Origin: Leptospira fainei serovar Hurstbridge str. BUT 6
GTDB lineage: Bacteria > Spirochaetota > Leptospiria > Leptospirales > Leptospiraceae
Direction: 5' to 3'
Length of the DNA stretch: 64,000 nucleotides
Assembly (NCBI RefSeq): GCF_000306235.2
Contig: NZ_AKWZ02000010.1
Coordinates: 1,116,001-1,180,000, forward strand
Shown: in pieces, positions 17,887 through 31,204 of the stretch
Layout: each line of letters starts with the position of its first letter
How positions within the stretch are numbered: the first letter of the stretch is position 1
Program-made: the position numbers and the translations under genes
The notes under the pieces: model-generated
What the model was told of the DNA's origin: nothing
Databases searched by the model: none
The model's input: only the letters and a program-made list of their open reading frames with translations

Positions 17887-18342
17887 CTACAAAAGAATCG
17901 GATGAATTAGAACCTCGGCTTTGATCGAATTTCCGATAAAACAACTTTTATGAGATAGTTGATGAAGTAGTCTTAATTCCTCGTCAGTCGGAAGGTTCTC
18001 TTGCGAAAATTTGGTTTTCGGATGAATATCGATTTTTGTGACTGACTGCTTTCCCTCCGAATTTTTATCCAATGTAGAAACTGCCAGATCCTCGTATTCT
18101 AAAACTACGTATTTGCGCTTTGCAGCAACGGCAAGAAACGTAAGCATATGGCAGCTAGAAAGGGCTGCGGCTATCATTTCTTCAGGATTCGTAAACTCGG
18201 CTTTTCCATATGTAGACGGGGTCGAAGACCCCTGAATTTCTTGACCTCCGTCAAAGCGAATGGAATGAGTACGGTCGTAAACTTCGTATTTAAATTCCTC
18301 CTGTCCTTTTTTCCAGGTTAGTCGGATGCGGTGCTCTGACAT
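17887..18342 (-). CDS. OsmC/Ohr family protein
   Basis: A 151-aa protein of the OsmC family, which reduces organic hydroperoxides with a pair of cysteines. The two cysteines are present: one in SSCHMLTFLAVAA and one in HKSCFIGNSIKAEV, each in its usual setting, with the conserved NPEEMIAAALSSC before the first. ATG at 18342 is chosen over a TTG at 18354 because GGAG lies seven bases before it. The subgroup looks like the OsmC-like proteins also annotated as SACOL1771-type rather than Ohr. It sits between two genes for signal proteins but on the opposite strand, so it is a separate unit. Function in detoxification is inferred from family. Confidence 0.9.
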   Translation of the reverse strand: MSEHRIRLTWKKGQEEFKYEVYDRTHSIRFDGGQEIQGSSTPSTYGKAEFTNPEEMIAAALSSCHMLTFLAVAAKRKYVVLEYEDLAVSTLDKNSEGKQSVTKIDIHPKTKFSQENLPTDEELRLLHQLSHKSCFIGNSIKAEVLIHPILL

Positions 18343-18493
18343 TCTTAACTCCAAATGTTTTTTCTAAAAGACGCCGAAATAGTACTGTCTTTCTTTAAAT
18401 TGCGGCAGATTTTCCATTAATGGATGAATAAAAAGTGTCGATTTCTTCTAAAAATGCAATTCTAAATTCATATTATCAGATCGTAAAAGAATT

Positions 18494-20083
18494 ATGAAGA
18501 GAAAAGAAGATAACGTTATGTCGACTCAAACTGGGGCTGATAAGATTGCCGCGACTGGCCCGATCACGATTAACCGAATCCGTTTTGGATTAATTTTTCT
18601 TTATTTTGCTTCGATCGCAATCGGATATAAGCTGAGCACGGTTTTTCAAAATTCGATGTATATCGGCGGAACTTCCGTCATGATATTGTATACGGCCTAT
18701 TCTTTTTATAAAAACCGATTCGGTGGAGTTTCCCCTTTTCTAGGAAGACTATTCATCCTTTTTGACGTGATAGTACTGACATTAGTCATGATAGGCGCAA
18801 CCTGGGAGGATCCGTTAAAAGCTTCGGTCGTCATCAGACAAATCGTGCTCTTCACAATATATGTAATTTACATAATATACTCGGGGTTATTACTTTCCAC
18901 TTCCTTTGTCATCTGGACGGGTTTATTGGCCGCGATATCCCAAGTTATAGTTATTTTTAATGCGAAACTTACCGGGGTGGTTTTTACGGAAGATCCGAAA
19001 ATCGTAAACTTACCGGGTTATGCTCCGGTTTCCGAACAATTCACGAAAATCGCCTTCCTATTGGTAGTCGTATTTATCGTTAGAACTTTAATTTCAATCT
19101 TTACGAAATTAAAGACCGCCGAAGAGGAAAAGGCGGCGGCTATCGAAGAATCCAAGGTCGATCTAGAAGAAGGAAAACTTAAAATGACCCAATCTGCTCT
19201 TTCCTTAAGGGAGAATTCGAAAAAACTTAGGGATTTCTCGGAGGAACTTTCGGAAGTCGTTACGAATCATGCCGCTTCGTTTGAGGAAATTAGCTCTACG
19301 ATGGAGGAGTTCCTGGCCCAGACGGAACATTCTGCAGGAACGGTTAAAGATCAATTTTACCGGATAGAGGGGCTATTGGGTGAAAGTAGAAATCTTCATA
19401 CTTTGATCGATAGAATTTCGGGTCATTCTATAGATTTAAACAAGAATATGGAAATCGTATTGGAGGCCGGAAAGACCGTAAGTAAGTTCGTGGAAGCTTT
19501 GCGTATTTCCCTAGATTCGTTGGGAAGTTCATTCCGATCGGTGGGGGAAGTGAATCAGATCATGTCCGATGTGGCCGATAGAACAAATCTACTTTCTTTG
19601 AACGCATCCATTGAAGCTGCAAGAGCCGGTGTTGCCGGCAGAGGATTTGCCGTAGTTGCAACGGAAGTATCCAAGCTTGCCGAAAGTAGTTCCGAAAATG
19701 CCGATAGAATTTCGAAAATTATTAGTGAAAGCACAAGCCATGTCCAAGAGGGGCAAAGATCGGTTATCACTGCAACGAGCAAAGTCGAAGAGCAAGAGTC
19801 TCTATTTCGAAATTTTTTGGAACGATTTGCGCAATTGAACGATTTGCTGAGCGAGCAAAAAACGGTGAATAGCCGCTTCCTTGATAGTTTAAGCGCGCTT
19901 AGAAACCTTTCGTCGGAAATTGAGACTGCTTCGAAGGAGCAAGCCTCAGGCTCCGGTGCGATTATGAAGTCGGTTTCAACGCTTCAGTCTTCGATGGATT
20001 CATTGCTGACCAAGAGCGAACTTCTTGCTGAAACGATACGAACTTTGGAAAAAGAAGCGGAAACGTTAGCCTCTCAAAATTAA
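18494..20083 (+). CDS. Methyl-accepting chemotaxis-like protein with six membrane helices
   Basis: A 529-aa signal transducer. Six hydrophobic segments (about residues 28-205) form a membrane module without a sizeable periplasmic domain. A coiled coil follows directly ([15 protein letters not shown]), then the MCP signalling domain (about 235-525) with its hairpin tip [20 protein letters not shown] and [16 protein letters not shown] near 359-396. No HAMP domain is recognisable. It would talk to CheW/CheA, or to another partner if not part of the flagellar pathway. ATG at 18494 is listed; an ATG at 18518 is possible. Placed between two related SpoIIE phosphatases, it may belong with them functionally, which is an inference from context. 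Confidence 0.92.
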   Translation: MKRKEDNVMSTQTGADKIAATGPITINRIRFGLIFLYFASIAIGYKLSTVFQNSMYIGGTSVMILYTAYSFYKNRFGGVSPFLGRLFILFDVIVLTLVMIGATWEDPLKASVVIRQIVLFTIYVIYIIYSGLLLSTSFVIWTGLLAAISQVIVIFNAKLTGVVFTEDPKIVNLPGYAPVSEQFTKIAFLLVVVFIVRTLISIFTKLKTAEEEKAAAIEESKVDLEEGKLKMTQSALSLRENSKKLRDFSEELSEVVTNHAASFEEISSTMEEFLAQTEHSAGTVKDQFYRIEGLLGESRNLHTLIDRISGHSIDLNKNMEIVLEAGKTVSKFVEALRISLDSLGSSFRSVGEVNQIMSDVADRTNLLSLNASIEAARAGVAGRGFAVVATEVSKLAESSSENADRISKIISESTSHVQEGQRSVITATSKVEEQESLFRNFLERFAQLNDLLSEQKTVNSRFLDSLSALRNLSSEIETASKEQASGSGAIMKSVSTLQSSMDSLLTKSELLAETIRTLEKEAETLASQN

Positions 20084-20245
20084 TTTACGTTTGAGGAATT
20101 TTTTCTCTTTTTCCGAATGAATAGTTTGTTCTGAGACAGATCGATACTACGAATGGGCGCTCCTTGATTTTAATCGGCGATGAACTTAGGCTTCTTTCCG
20201 GAAAACTCTTGATTTTTACGTTTAGCGAGTTAGAAACGTTGCTCC

Positions 20246-24234
<3,989 letters not shown>

Positions 24235-24257
24235 TTTTTCCCGAATGAACTTAGATG

Positions 24258-24285
24258 AAAGGCCGGATTTTCCCCGGCCTTTTTT
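24258..24285. terminator. Intrinsic terminator after ilvC, bidirectional
   Basis: AAAGGCCGG (24258-24266) and CCGGCCTTT (24274-24282) form a perfect 9-bp stem with a 7-base loop, followed on the plus strand by a run of T. On the minus strand the A-rich left flank gives a shorter U run, so it can also end the convergent DoxX-family transcript, whose stop lies at 24288. Confidence 0.93.
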
Positions 24286-24287
24286 AT

Positions 24288-24659
24288 TTAGGACTGATCC
24301 TTTTCCTTTCTCGTATAAATCCAAGCTCCCCAAATAAATAAAAATTGAAACGGTAGGCGAACGACCGTGACCCCTAACTTAGGATTATCCGACTTCCATG
24401 CGTCCAAAAACATCTGAATATTTGCGGGATATACCGCTATCAGTAAAAGGATGATTCCCCATGCAGCCGATTTGCGAGTGAGTTTAGGGATTAAGAGTAA
24501 TCCTAAAAGAATTTCGACGATACCGCTGATAACGATTACTTCCGAATGAAACGGGATATAAGGAGGCATCATTTTTAGATAAAAGGCCGGGTTTATAAAA
24601 TGAAACGAACCGGCCATAATATAAAAGAATGCCATGATATAGAGAAGAGTCGTTTTCAT
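24288..24659 (-). CDS. DoxX-like membrane protein
   Basis: A 123-aa protein with four membrane helices (residues about 4-20, 43-58, 65-85 and 97-113) in the layout of the DoxX/DoxX-like family; the segment MAGSFHFINPAFYLKMMPPYIP is typical. Members are small inner membrane proteins of mostly unknown role, some linked to oxidative stress or quinone systems. It is a single gene, divergent from the caspase-like gene and sharing the ilvC terminator. No more specific function can be given. Confidence 0.82.
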   Translation of the reverse strand: MKTTLLYIMAFFYIMAGSFHFINPAFYLKMMPPYIPFHSEVIVISGIVEILLGLLLIPKLTRKSAAWGIILLLIAVYPANIQMFLDAWKSDNPKLGVTVVRLPFQFLFIWGAWIYTRKEKDQS

Positions 24660-24878
24660 ATTTTAATTCTCGGATTTAGACGGCCGTATTATTTAGAGGT
24701 TATATTGAATTTCAAGGGAACGGATTGAATTTGACCCAAGGAAGCGAAAAAATACCTCAAAATAATCTCTTTTATCCGTAATTTTGATAGTATAAAAGGG
24801 GGCTATCTAAGGCAAAAAAATAATGACAAACCATTAGTTTTTGCTACTTTGAGACCCACTCAAGCCAGGAGGCTCGGA

Positions 24879-26501
24879 TTGAAATCCTTAATTTCAGTAA
24901 TTGGAATCTCTCTTTTTCTGTTTTCTACGGATGTATTTGCACAGAGAAGGTTCGGTCTCATTTTCGGCTCTAATTATAAAGGAAATAAGGCGGGCATACC
25001 CGAATTAAACCTTTGTGAAGCCGACGCAAAATACCTACATGACGAAATCAAGCGCGTAGGAAAGTTCGATGATATTAGAATTGTCCTAGGAAAAGACGTA
25101 ACTAAGGATAATATTCAAAAAGAAATCAAAGCGCTAGCTTCCCGCGCAAAATCTAGCGATACTGTATTTCTGTATTTCTCCGGCCATGGAGCGTTTCAGA
25201 GGGATGCGAACGCAAAGAACGGAATGCGAAACTATATCATATGTTACGATCGCCCTCATCTAAGCGACGACGAACTGAATGATTATCTCAGCGATGTTAA
25301 ATCGCCGAAAACGGTTTTCGTTTTTGACTGTTGCTTCTCCGGCGGAATCGCCAAAAAAGGGAGAGCTACTCGAGGCGCTTCACCAGTTCCGATTCCGCAG
25401 GGAAGCGATGGAACAGTTCGTCAGGATCCTCAGGATTTTTATTTCCAGGATAAAGCGATCATCTCGTCCGCCGACGATAACCAAACAGCTATCGAAGTCG
25501 GCGGGAACATCAACCACGGGATCTTCACTTACACTTTCGGGAAAGCCCTTTCGACTGCCGATCTAAACCAAGATAATGTAGTCACTGCACTAGAGGCTTT
25601 TTTCGTTTCGAGAGACGATACTGTTGCGATGGCTAAGAAATTCGATCATGATCAGGTTCCTCAAGTCTCGGGGAATGCGTCCGGTATTTTCCTCGCAGGT
25701 GAAAAGAAGCCGGAACCGCCTCCGGCCGTCGAGCCTACGAAGCCGCCGGTAACACCGACTCCGACTCCCGACATTGATCCTCCTAAAGTCGATCCGGTAG
25801 TGCCGGTCGTCACTCCGCAAGAGCCTCCGGTTGTTCCGACGAATTTAAAAGGAGATCTCGTAATTAAAACTACGATCATACAAGACAGAGCCTATGGACT
25901 TTCCGATCTTCCGCCGGACGTGCGATTATCGACCGGTAAAAAAAGACAGGGGAACCGCGCCGTTAAAGTTTTGATCGATGATAAGGAATACGAAACCAAA
26001 ATCAGTACTGAGTCATCCGCGTATTGGGGTGCCGTTAAGAAGATGGGTAAATTGGTTTCCGGATCGATTTACACTCTCACTTTGAAAGATCTTCCTGCGG
26101 GAGTTCACAAAGTGACTATTCAAGCGGATGATTACCCTGAAGTGCAGAAGACTCAGGCTGTGATTCCAAATAAGAAGAACGAATTGGAAGTAATCGCTTC
26201 GATGACGGGGTTTGGGGCGATTCGAGGTAAGGTATTCTACCAGACCTTGGATAATCCGGTTTTGAACCAACCGATTTATATGCCGACGATTTCGAGCGTT
26301 TCGGGAATTCAGAAACTCAATACCGACCAAAACGGAAACTTTTGGTTCACGAATCTCAAGCCGGGCGAATATGAAATTAAGGCTTCCTTTGCGGAGGATC
26401 TGAATTTAAACAATTCGAATTTAGTCGTTAAAGAAGGCGAGGTAACTGCAGTCGATGTTATTCTAAACGTCAAGCTGCCTTCGACTAAAACCAAATATTG
26501 A
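24879..26501 (+). CDS. Secreted caspase-like (peptidase C14) protein
   Basis: A 540-aa protein with an export signal ([21 protein letters not shown]) and a caspase fold domain at about residues 23-265. The catalytic pair is visible: His103 in YFSGHG and Cys152 in FDCCFSGG (the D-x-C-x-S-G pattern of metacaspase-like enzymes, where the second of the two cysteines is in the catalytic position). A Pro/Val-rich linker (about 270-325) leads to two C-terminal beta domains ([17 protein letters not shown], then an Ig/carboxypeptidase-regulatory-like unit with [18 protein letters not shown]). TTG at 24879 is chosen because AGGAGG at 24867-24872 lies six bases before it and the signal peptide follows; a TTG at 24849 lacks this. 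The location outside the cytoplasm is unusual for a caspase homologue. Confidence 0.9.
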   Translation: MKSLISVIGISLFLFSTDVFAQRRFGLIFGSNYKGNKAGIPELNLCEADAKYLHDEIKRVGKFDDIRIVLGKDVTKDNIQKEIKALASRAKSSDTVFLYFSGHGAFQRDANAKNGMRNYIICYDRPHLSDDELNDYLSDVKSPKTVFVFDCCFSGGIAKKGRATRGASPVPIPQGSDGTVRQDPQDFYFQDKAIISSADDNQTAIEVGGNINHGIFTYTFGKALSTADLNQDNVVTALEAFFVSRDDTVAMAKKFDHDQVPQVSGNASGIFLAGEKKPEPPPAVEPTKPPVTPTPTPDIDPPKVDPVVPVVTPQEPPVVPTNLKGDLVIKTTIIQDRAYGLSDLPPDVRLSTGKKRQGNRAVKVLIDDKEYETKISTESSAYWGAVKKMGKLVSGSIYTLTLKDLPAGVHKVTIQADDYPEVQKTQAVIPNKKNELEVIASMTGFGAIRGKVFYQTLDNPVLNQPIYMPTISSVSGIQKLNTDQNGNFWFTNLKPGEYEIKASFAEDLNLNNSNLVVKEGEVTAVDVILNVKLPSTKTKY

Positions 26502-26574
26502 TTTCGGAGACTTTCACTCTATAAATATTGAAACGGCTTCCGAAAGGAAGGCTTTTCAATTATTGGGCAGGCGT

Positions 26575-26781
26575 TTAATCTTTCTGGAATCGCTGCCACT
26601 GCTTGGAATTTATTCTTCGCTTTCGAATTTCGACTAGCTTTTTTAGCTGCTTTGTATCCAATAAGCTACCGGCTTTTAAGCCGTACGCTGGCAAGGCCGT
26701 ATCGTTGGTTAGATTGGCGAAAGTCTTACCTATTTTGGTAAAGGAACTCCGGAGATCCGGATCCATTTCCGAATACATCAT
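26575..26781 (-). CDS. Small hypothetical protein
   Basis: A 68-aa basic protein (helical; LKKLVEIRKRRINSKQWQRFQKD at its end) with no signal or membrane segment. It is accepted because a perfect GGAGG (CCTCC at 26788-26792 on the plus strand) lies six bases before ATG 26781. A 94-aa ORF on the opposite strand (26603-26887) has no such site. No family recognised. It lies convergent to the caspase-like gene and divergent from the 77-aa gene at 26937. Confidence 0.55.
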   Translation of the reverse strand: MMYSEMDPDLRSSFTKIGKTFANLTNDTALPAYGLKAGSLLDTKQLKKLVEIRKRRINSKQWQRFQKD

Positions 26782-26936
26782 AAATCGCCTCCGTGCGACG
26801 AGGATGAAGAAAGAAGGTCCGTTTTTCCATCCTTGGAAAGGAAGCCTTCTCCCAAACTATACTTCGGGGCATTCGCAAAATACTTGAGGTTTTTTTTTCT
26901 TGTACGATAAGAAAGTACTAGGTAAAAACGGTTAAA

Positions 26937-27170
26937 ATGCTGATTCGTCTGGAAAATCGAACGGGCCGGAGGTCGGGTAGGTACGTCGTTTACGAGTACG
27001 GCACGGATCTATTCGGCTATGTCTACGTGGATAAATTCCGCGGTAAAGACAGGGGCCGAATCGTCTCTAGATGGGTCATGAACGATCTCGGCTCATTGGT
27101 TAGGCTACTGGACCACGAATTATATCGTCGAGAATCGGAAAACTACGAGAACGTTTCCGCAGCAATATGA
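26937..27170 (+). CDS. Small hypothetical protein coupled to a MutS-like gene
   Basis: A 77-aa protein rich in Arg and Tyr ([21 protein letters not shown]), predicted to form beta strands followed by a helix ([19 protein letters not shown]). There is no signal peptide or membrane segment. Its TGA overlaps the ATG of the MutS-like gene by 4 nt, so they form an operon and may work together; the basic, aromatic composition would suit nucleic-acid binding, but that is a guess. No known domain recognised. Confidence 0.7.
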   Translation: MLIRLENRTGRRSGRYVVYEYGTDLFGYVYVDKFRGKDRGRIVSRWVMNDLGSLVRLLDHELYRRESENYENVSAAI

Positions 27171-29089
27171 ACATTTCCTCTCGGAGGTTTTCCGTCGAAC
27201 GGAGAATTTCCCGCATCTCTCTCCTTCTCCTGCGTGAAGAAAAAAAATTACGCCTTCTATCTTCGTTAAGACTCCTCGCGTTCGGCGCTTTTCTTACCTG
27301 GATTTTCGCCGCTTATATGATTCGGGTTTCTTCGGAAATTTACTATGTTCCATCCCTGTTTTTTCTTTGGGCCTTTTATCGCCTTTTAGCCGCGTATCAG
27401 GCGCGAAGGGACAAGTCAAAGCGTCTGGAAGTTTGGCGAGGGTTTCTAGACGATCAGAAAGCGAGATTGTCTCTGAACGCGGATGGTTATCCGAAATTGA
27501 AACGGGAGATATACCGGGAAATTTCAATGGAACGGGATCTACCTTCCTGGACCAAAGATTTGGACTTTCTCGGTGAGAAAGGTATTTTTGCCCGGGTCGA
27601 TACGACTTCCACCATGGCCGGTTACTCCAAATTTCTGGGATACTTTTTAAATCCGGATCTAACGTCGACCGTTCGTGAGAGACAGGCTAGCGTTTCCGCT
27701 CTTTCCGAACGGCCCGAAGTATTGCAGAAGATTTTGCGCCAATTCGGATTGTACGAAGCCTCTATCCCGACGGCCGCAGAAGTTAAAGAAGAAGTTCTTC
27801 CATCCTACATTCCTTCGATACTACGCTACGATAAAAAAAGACAAGTTCCGGAGGGAGTTTTACCTCCGTCAGGTATATTCAAAGACGAACCGAAAGTATT
27901 TTGGAAAAAGGGATTTGAATCTCAAGGAGGCTTGGTTCGTACTATCTTCTCCTTTTGGATCGCATTCGTATGGTTTGCCGTTCTTATCGGGCTTTTTTTC
28001 GGGAAAACCTGGGGCTTCGGTTTTTTCCTATTAAACTTGGGTCTCTTCGGAATTTATAGAAATTCCTCCTTAGAGCTGATCTCTCCTTTGGCTCAACAAG
28101 CGGAAACATTACCCGAATTAGGGAAGTTATTAAGATACGTTTTACGATCAAAAGTAATGGGGGCTTCCGGACAAAGATTTCTAACGGATTGGACCGATAC
28201 GGAATTTGTTCGATGCTGGAAAGAACTTCAAAAAATCGCAGACAGAGCTTCATACTCGCAAGCGCCTTTACCGCATAGCGTCCTAAATTTTCTTTTTCTA
28301 TTCGATCTATGGTTTTGGAAACGCTACGATAAATGGTGGGAAGATTGGGGAAAAAAAATTCTCCCCGCATTCGAAGAACTTTGTGAATTGGATTCCTTAC
28401 TGCCTCTCGCTAACTTGCAATGGATCGAGCCTACCTTTACTTATCCCGTCATATTAAGAGAATCAGATGGAAGAAAAATAGAAGCGCAGGATTTAGTGCA
28501 TCCGTTGATTCACGCTGAAAAGAGAATTCCGAATAATTTGGAAGCTGTTGCACCGGGAGATTTATTGCTTTTAACCGGCTCCAATATGTCGGGAAAAACG
28601 ACCTATTTACGTTCCGTTGGCATATGCGGAATTTTATCCATGGCTGGTGCGCCTGTTCCTGCATCCTTCTTTGCCACTCCGATTTTAAAAGTTCACTCCA
28701 GTATCCGCAATGAGGACTCGGTAGATGAAGGGATTTCTTTCTTTTATGCGGAAGTGAGAAGATTGGCAAAAATTTTAACCGAAGTTTCGGATTCAAAATC
28801 GGAACATTTGGTTCTATTGGATGAAATCTTAAAAGGAACCAATTCTCGAGAAAGAACTCTAGCCTGTAAAGGGATTCTCAAGCGTCTAAAAAGCTCCGGA
28901 GTATTCGGTATCGTGACGACGCATGACCTAGAGTTAGCCAGCTTGAACGGACTTGTATTGCGTCATTTCCGCGAGGAAATTAAAGACGGTAAAATGAGTT
29001 TCGATTATCGAATTCGTCCTGGAATCGTTCAATCTAGCAATGCTTTGGAAGTCTTAAAATTAGAAGGATTAGATTTAGATTTCAATTAA
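27167..29089 (+). CDS. Membrane-anchored MutS-family ATPase
   Basis: A 640-aa protein combining membrane helices with the ATPase domain of MutS. Two helices lie at about residues 33-73 and two more at about 262-300; between and after them are helical regions resembling the MutS lever/core ([37 protein letters not shown]). The C-terminal ATPase has Walker [14 protein letters not shown] near 471, [16 protein letters not shown], Walker [16 protein letters not shown] near 548 and the switch His in VTTHDLEL. It lacks the N-terminal mismatch-recognition domain. Such membrane MutS-like proteins are known in several phyla without an assigned role; mismatch repair is unlikely. The start at 27167 is set by an ATGA overlap with the 77-aa gene. 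Confidence 0.87.
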   Translation: MNISSRRFSVERRISRISLLLLREEKKLRLLSSLRLLAFGAFLTWIFAAYMIRVSSEIYYVPSLFFLWAFYRLLAAYQARRDKSKRLEVWRGFLDDQKARLSLNADGYPKLKREIYREISMERDLPSWTKDLDFLGEKGIFARVDTTSTMAGYSKFLGYFLNPDLTSTVRERQASVSALSERPEVLQKILRQFGLYEASIPTAAEVKEEVLPSYIPSILRYDKKRQVPEGVLPPSGIFKDEPKVFWKKGFESQGGLVRTIFSFWIAFVWFAVLIGLFFGKTWGFGFFLLNLGLFGIYRNSSLELISPLAQQAETLPELGKLLRYVLRSKVMGASGQRFLTDWTDTEFVRCWKELQKIADRASYSQAPLPHSVLNFLFLFDLWFWKRYDKWWEDWGKKILPAFEELCELDSLLPLANLQWIEPTFTYPVILRESDGRKIEAQDLVHPLIHAEKRIPNNLEAVAPGDLLLLTGSNMSGKTTYLRSVGICGILSMAGAPVPASFFATPILKVHSSIRNEDSVDEGISFFYAEVRRLAKILTEVSDSKSEHLVLLDEILKGTNSRERTLACKGILKRLKSSGVFGIVTTHDLELASLNGLVLRHFREEIKDGKMSFDYRIRPGIVQSSNALEVLKLEGLDLDFN

Positions 29090-29226
29090 TGCTTTTTGGA
29101 ATTTAGTCTACCGACTGCAGCCTAAAAATACCATTATCACGATAGTCACGATTGACCGTCGAATTTCTCTGAAATCGTTTTTGGGTTGCTCCAGCCAATT
29201 AGGCTTGATCTCATACTAAATAGTCG

Positions 29227-31197
29227 ATGAAACGTTTGCCTTCGAATCTTAAATTAATAGGTGGTTACGCTCTTTTTTTCGCCATAATTCTGATCTGTTA
29301 CAAAGCCGCATTTTTGTGGGTTTATTCTTATCGTTTACACGGTGTGGAATTCAAGGATGTTCTCATTGCGTTATTTGTCGGCCTGCGATTCGATCTTTCG
29401 GTAATCGGAATTCTCCTAGGAGCATTTGCGGTATTGTCCGCAATTCCCTATTTGAATCGTTACAAGTACTACGTCTTTTTTTGGGGATACACTCCGATTC
29501 TCATCAGCGTCTGGATGATTTCGCATTTAATCGCGGACATCATTTATTTTGAAAATGCCAATAAACATATCGGTTACGAAGGATTCGTTTTTATCGGAAA
29601 AGATCTGGGAGTGATTCTTAAATCCGCCTTCGAAGATAACCCGACTTTTATCGCCTCTGCCTTGGTTTTATTTTCAATTTTCCTACCGCTATCGACTTAT
29701 TACTTTTTGAAATATAATCCTTACAGATATGAAGCGGGGAATTGGAAGAAAGAATCGATCCAATTCGGAATTTTATTAGTTATTTCGATAGTAGCAATTC
29801 GAGGAGGTATTCAAGAAACTCCTCTGAGAGCTAGTAACGCTATTATTTCCAGTCACGCTTTCGTTAATAATATCGCGTTAAACGGTATTTTTACTTCCAT
29901 CATGGACTTAAAAAGCCAATCAATCCCGAATTATCTAGCCTTAGATATGGACCAGGCAGTTGCTGTCGTTCAGGCCGAGATTAGTTATCCGGGGACGCAA
30001 TTTGTCAGTAAAAAATTTCCACTTTTAAGAAAGCAAAACCAGACGAATTTCGGGGCGCCGCCCAATATCGTATTGATTCTTTTAGAGAATTGGACCGGAA
30101 AATTCATCAATCCTATCTCCGACGGCAAAATCGCCGGAAAGGAACTTACCCCTAATTTCAATCGACTTTTAAGAGAAGGGAGATTTTACACTCGTTTCTT
30201 TGCTTCGGGTGGTAGAACTACAAACGGAATGCTGTCGGTATTAACCGGCATATCCGACAGGCCGGGACTTACGGTAGTAAGAACTCACCAAGTTTTGGGT
30301 AATTTTTCCGGAATCGGAAATATCTTTAAGAAACTCGGCTACGATACGTTCTTTGTTACCGGAGGTGATTTAAGCTTTGATAATAAAGCAACGTTAATAC
30401 CTCATTGGGGATTCGATACTGTCATCGGTGAGAAAGAAATATCCCGAATGAATCGTTTTCAATTGGGGGCGTGGGGATATGATGACGCCGATGTACTGCA
30501 AGTTCTGCATGAAAAAATTTCCGCATCGAAAAAACCTTTTCTAGGGGTTTCTCTCACTCTTTCAACCCACTATCCGTATCGACCTCCCGCCGGAAGATTT
30601 CGAATTTTCGATTCTTCAGTTCAAGATTTCGAATATCTAAACGTTTATCATTATGCCGATTGGGCAATTCAGGATTTTATTTCCCGTGCGAGAAAATCCG
30701 GATACTTTAAGAACACGATTTTCATTTTCGTAGCGGATCATACGCATCATAGATATTTGGATTATTACGAAGATCGTAATATTCCTTTTTTAATATACGC
30801 TCCCGACAGAATTCGACCTGGTATCGATGATAAATATGCTTCGCAATTGGATGTTATACCGACTATATTGGGTTTAGTCGGAAAAGAAGCGTATTTTTCC
30901 GCTATGGGAAGAGATTTGCTTTCTACCAAGCATTCCGCCTCCGCATACTTCGCTTACGGTAATCTGTTCGGTTGGATAGAGAGTGATCTTTTTTATACGC
31001 ATTTTGTGGATGGAAATAGAAATCTAAAATATACGGTGAATTCACCTCGCGTTTTTTCCTCGATTTGCGAAACCAAACCTGAAATCTGCGACTCTCATTT
31101 TTTGAAAGGAAGAGCATTCTTAAATTTGGGACACGAACTGTTAAATCAAAATTTGATTTTCCCATCCGAGGAGCAACTCAAGAAGCGGACGTTTTAA
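29227..31197 (+). CDS. LTA-synthase-type membrane sulfatase (phosphoglycerol/phosphoethanolamine transferase family)
   Basis: A 656-aa protein with five or so N-terminal membrane helices (residues about 10-200) and an extracytoplasmic sulfatase-fold domain (about 280-600). Seen: the metal-binding start NIVLILLENWTGKF, the nucleophile threonine in GGRTTNGMLSVLTG (Thr331/332), and the C-terminal metal residues in FVADHTHH. Family members transfer polar head groups from phospholipids to glycans or lipids on the outer face of the inner membrane. Leptospires have no lipoteichoic acid, so the acceptor is probably a periplasmic glycan or lipopolysaccharide, an inference. It lies 137 nt after the MutS-like gene and converges on the AsmA gene. 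Confidence 0.87.
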   Translation: MKRLPSNLKLIGGYALFFAIILICYKAAFLWVYSYRLHGVEFKDVLIALFVGLRFDLSVIGILLGAFAVLSAIPYLNRYKYYVFFWGYTPILISVWMISHLIADIIYFENANKHIGYEGFVFIGKDLGVILKSAFEDNPTFIASALVLFSIFLPLSTYYFLKYNPYRYEAGNWKKESIQFGILLVISIVAIRGGIQETPLRASNAIISSHAFVNNIALNGIFTSIMDLKSQSIPNYLALDMDQAVAVVQAEISYPGTQFVSKKFPLLRKQNQTNFGAPPNIVLILLENWTGKFINPISDGKIAGKELTPNFNRLLREGRFYTRFFASGGRTTNGMLSVLTGISDRPGLTVVRTHQVLGNFSGIGNIFKKLGYDTFFVTGGDLSFDNKATLIPHWGFDTVIGEKEISRMNRFQLGAWGYDDADVLQVLHEKISASKKPFLGVSLTLSTHYPYRPPAGRFRIFDSSVQDFEYLNVYHYADWAIQDFISRARKSGYFKNTIFIFVADHTHHRYLDYYEDRNIPFLIYAPDRIRPGIDDKYASQLDVIPTILGLVGKEAYFSAMGRDLLSTKHSASAYFAYGNLFGWIESDLFYTHFVDGNRNLKYTVNSPRVFSSICETKPEICDSHFLKGRAFLNLGHELLNQNLIFPSEEQLKKRTF

Positions 31198-31204
31198 AAA
31201 AGGG

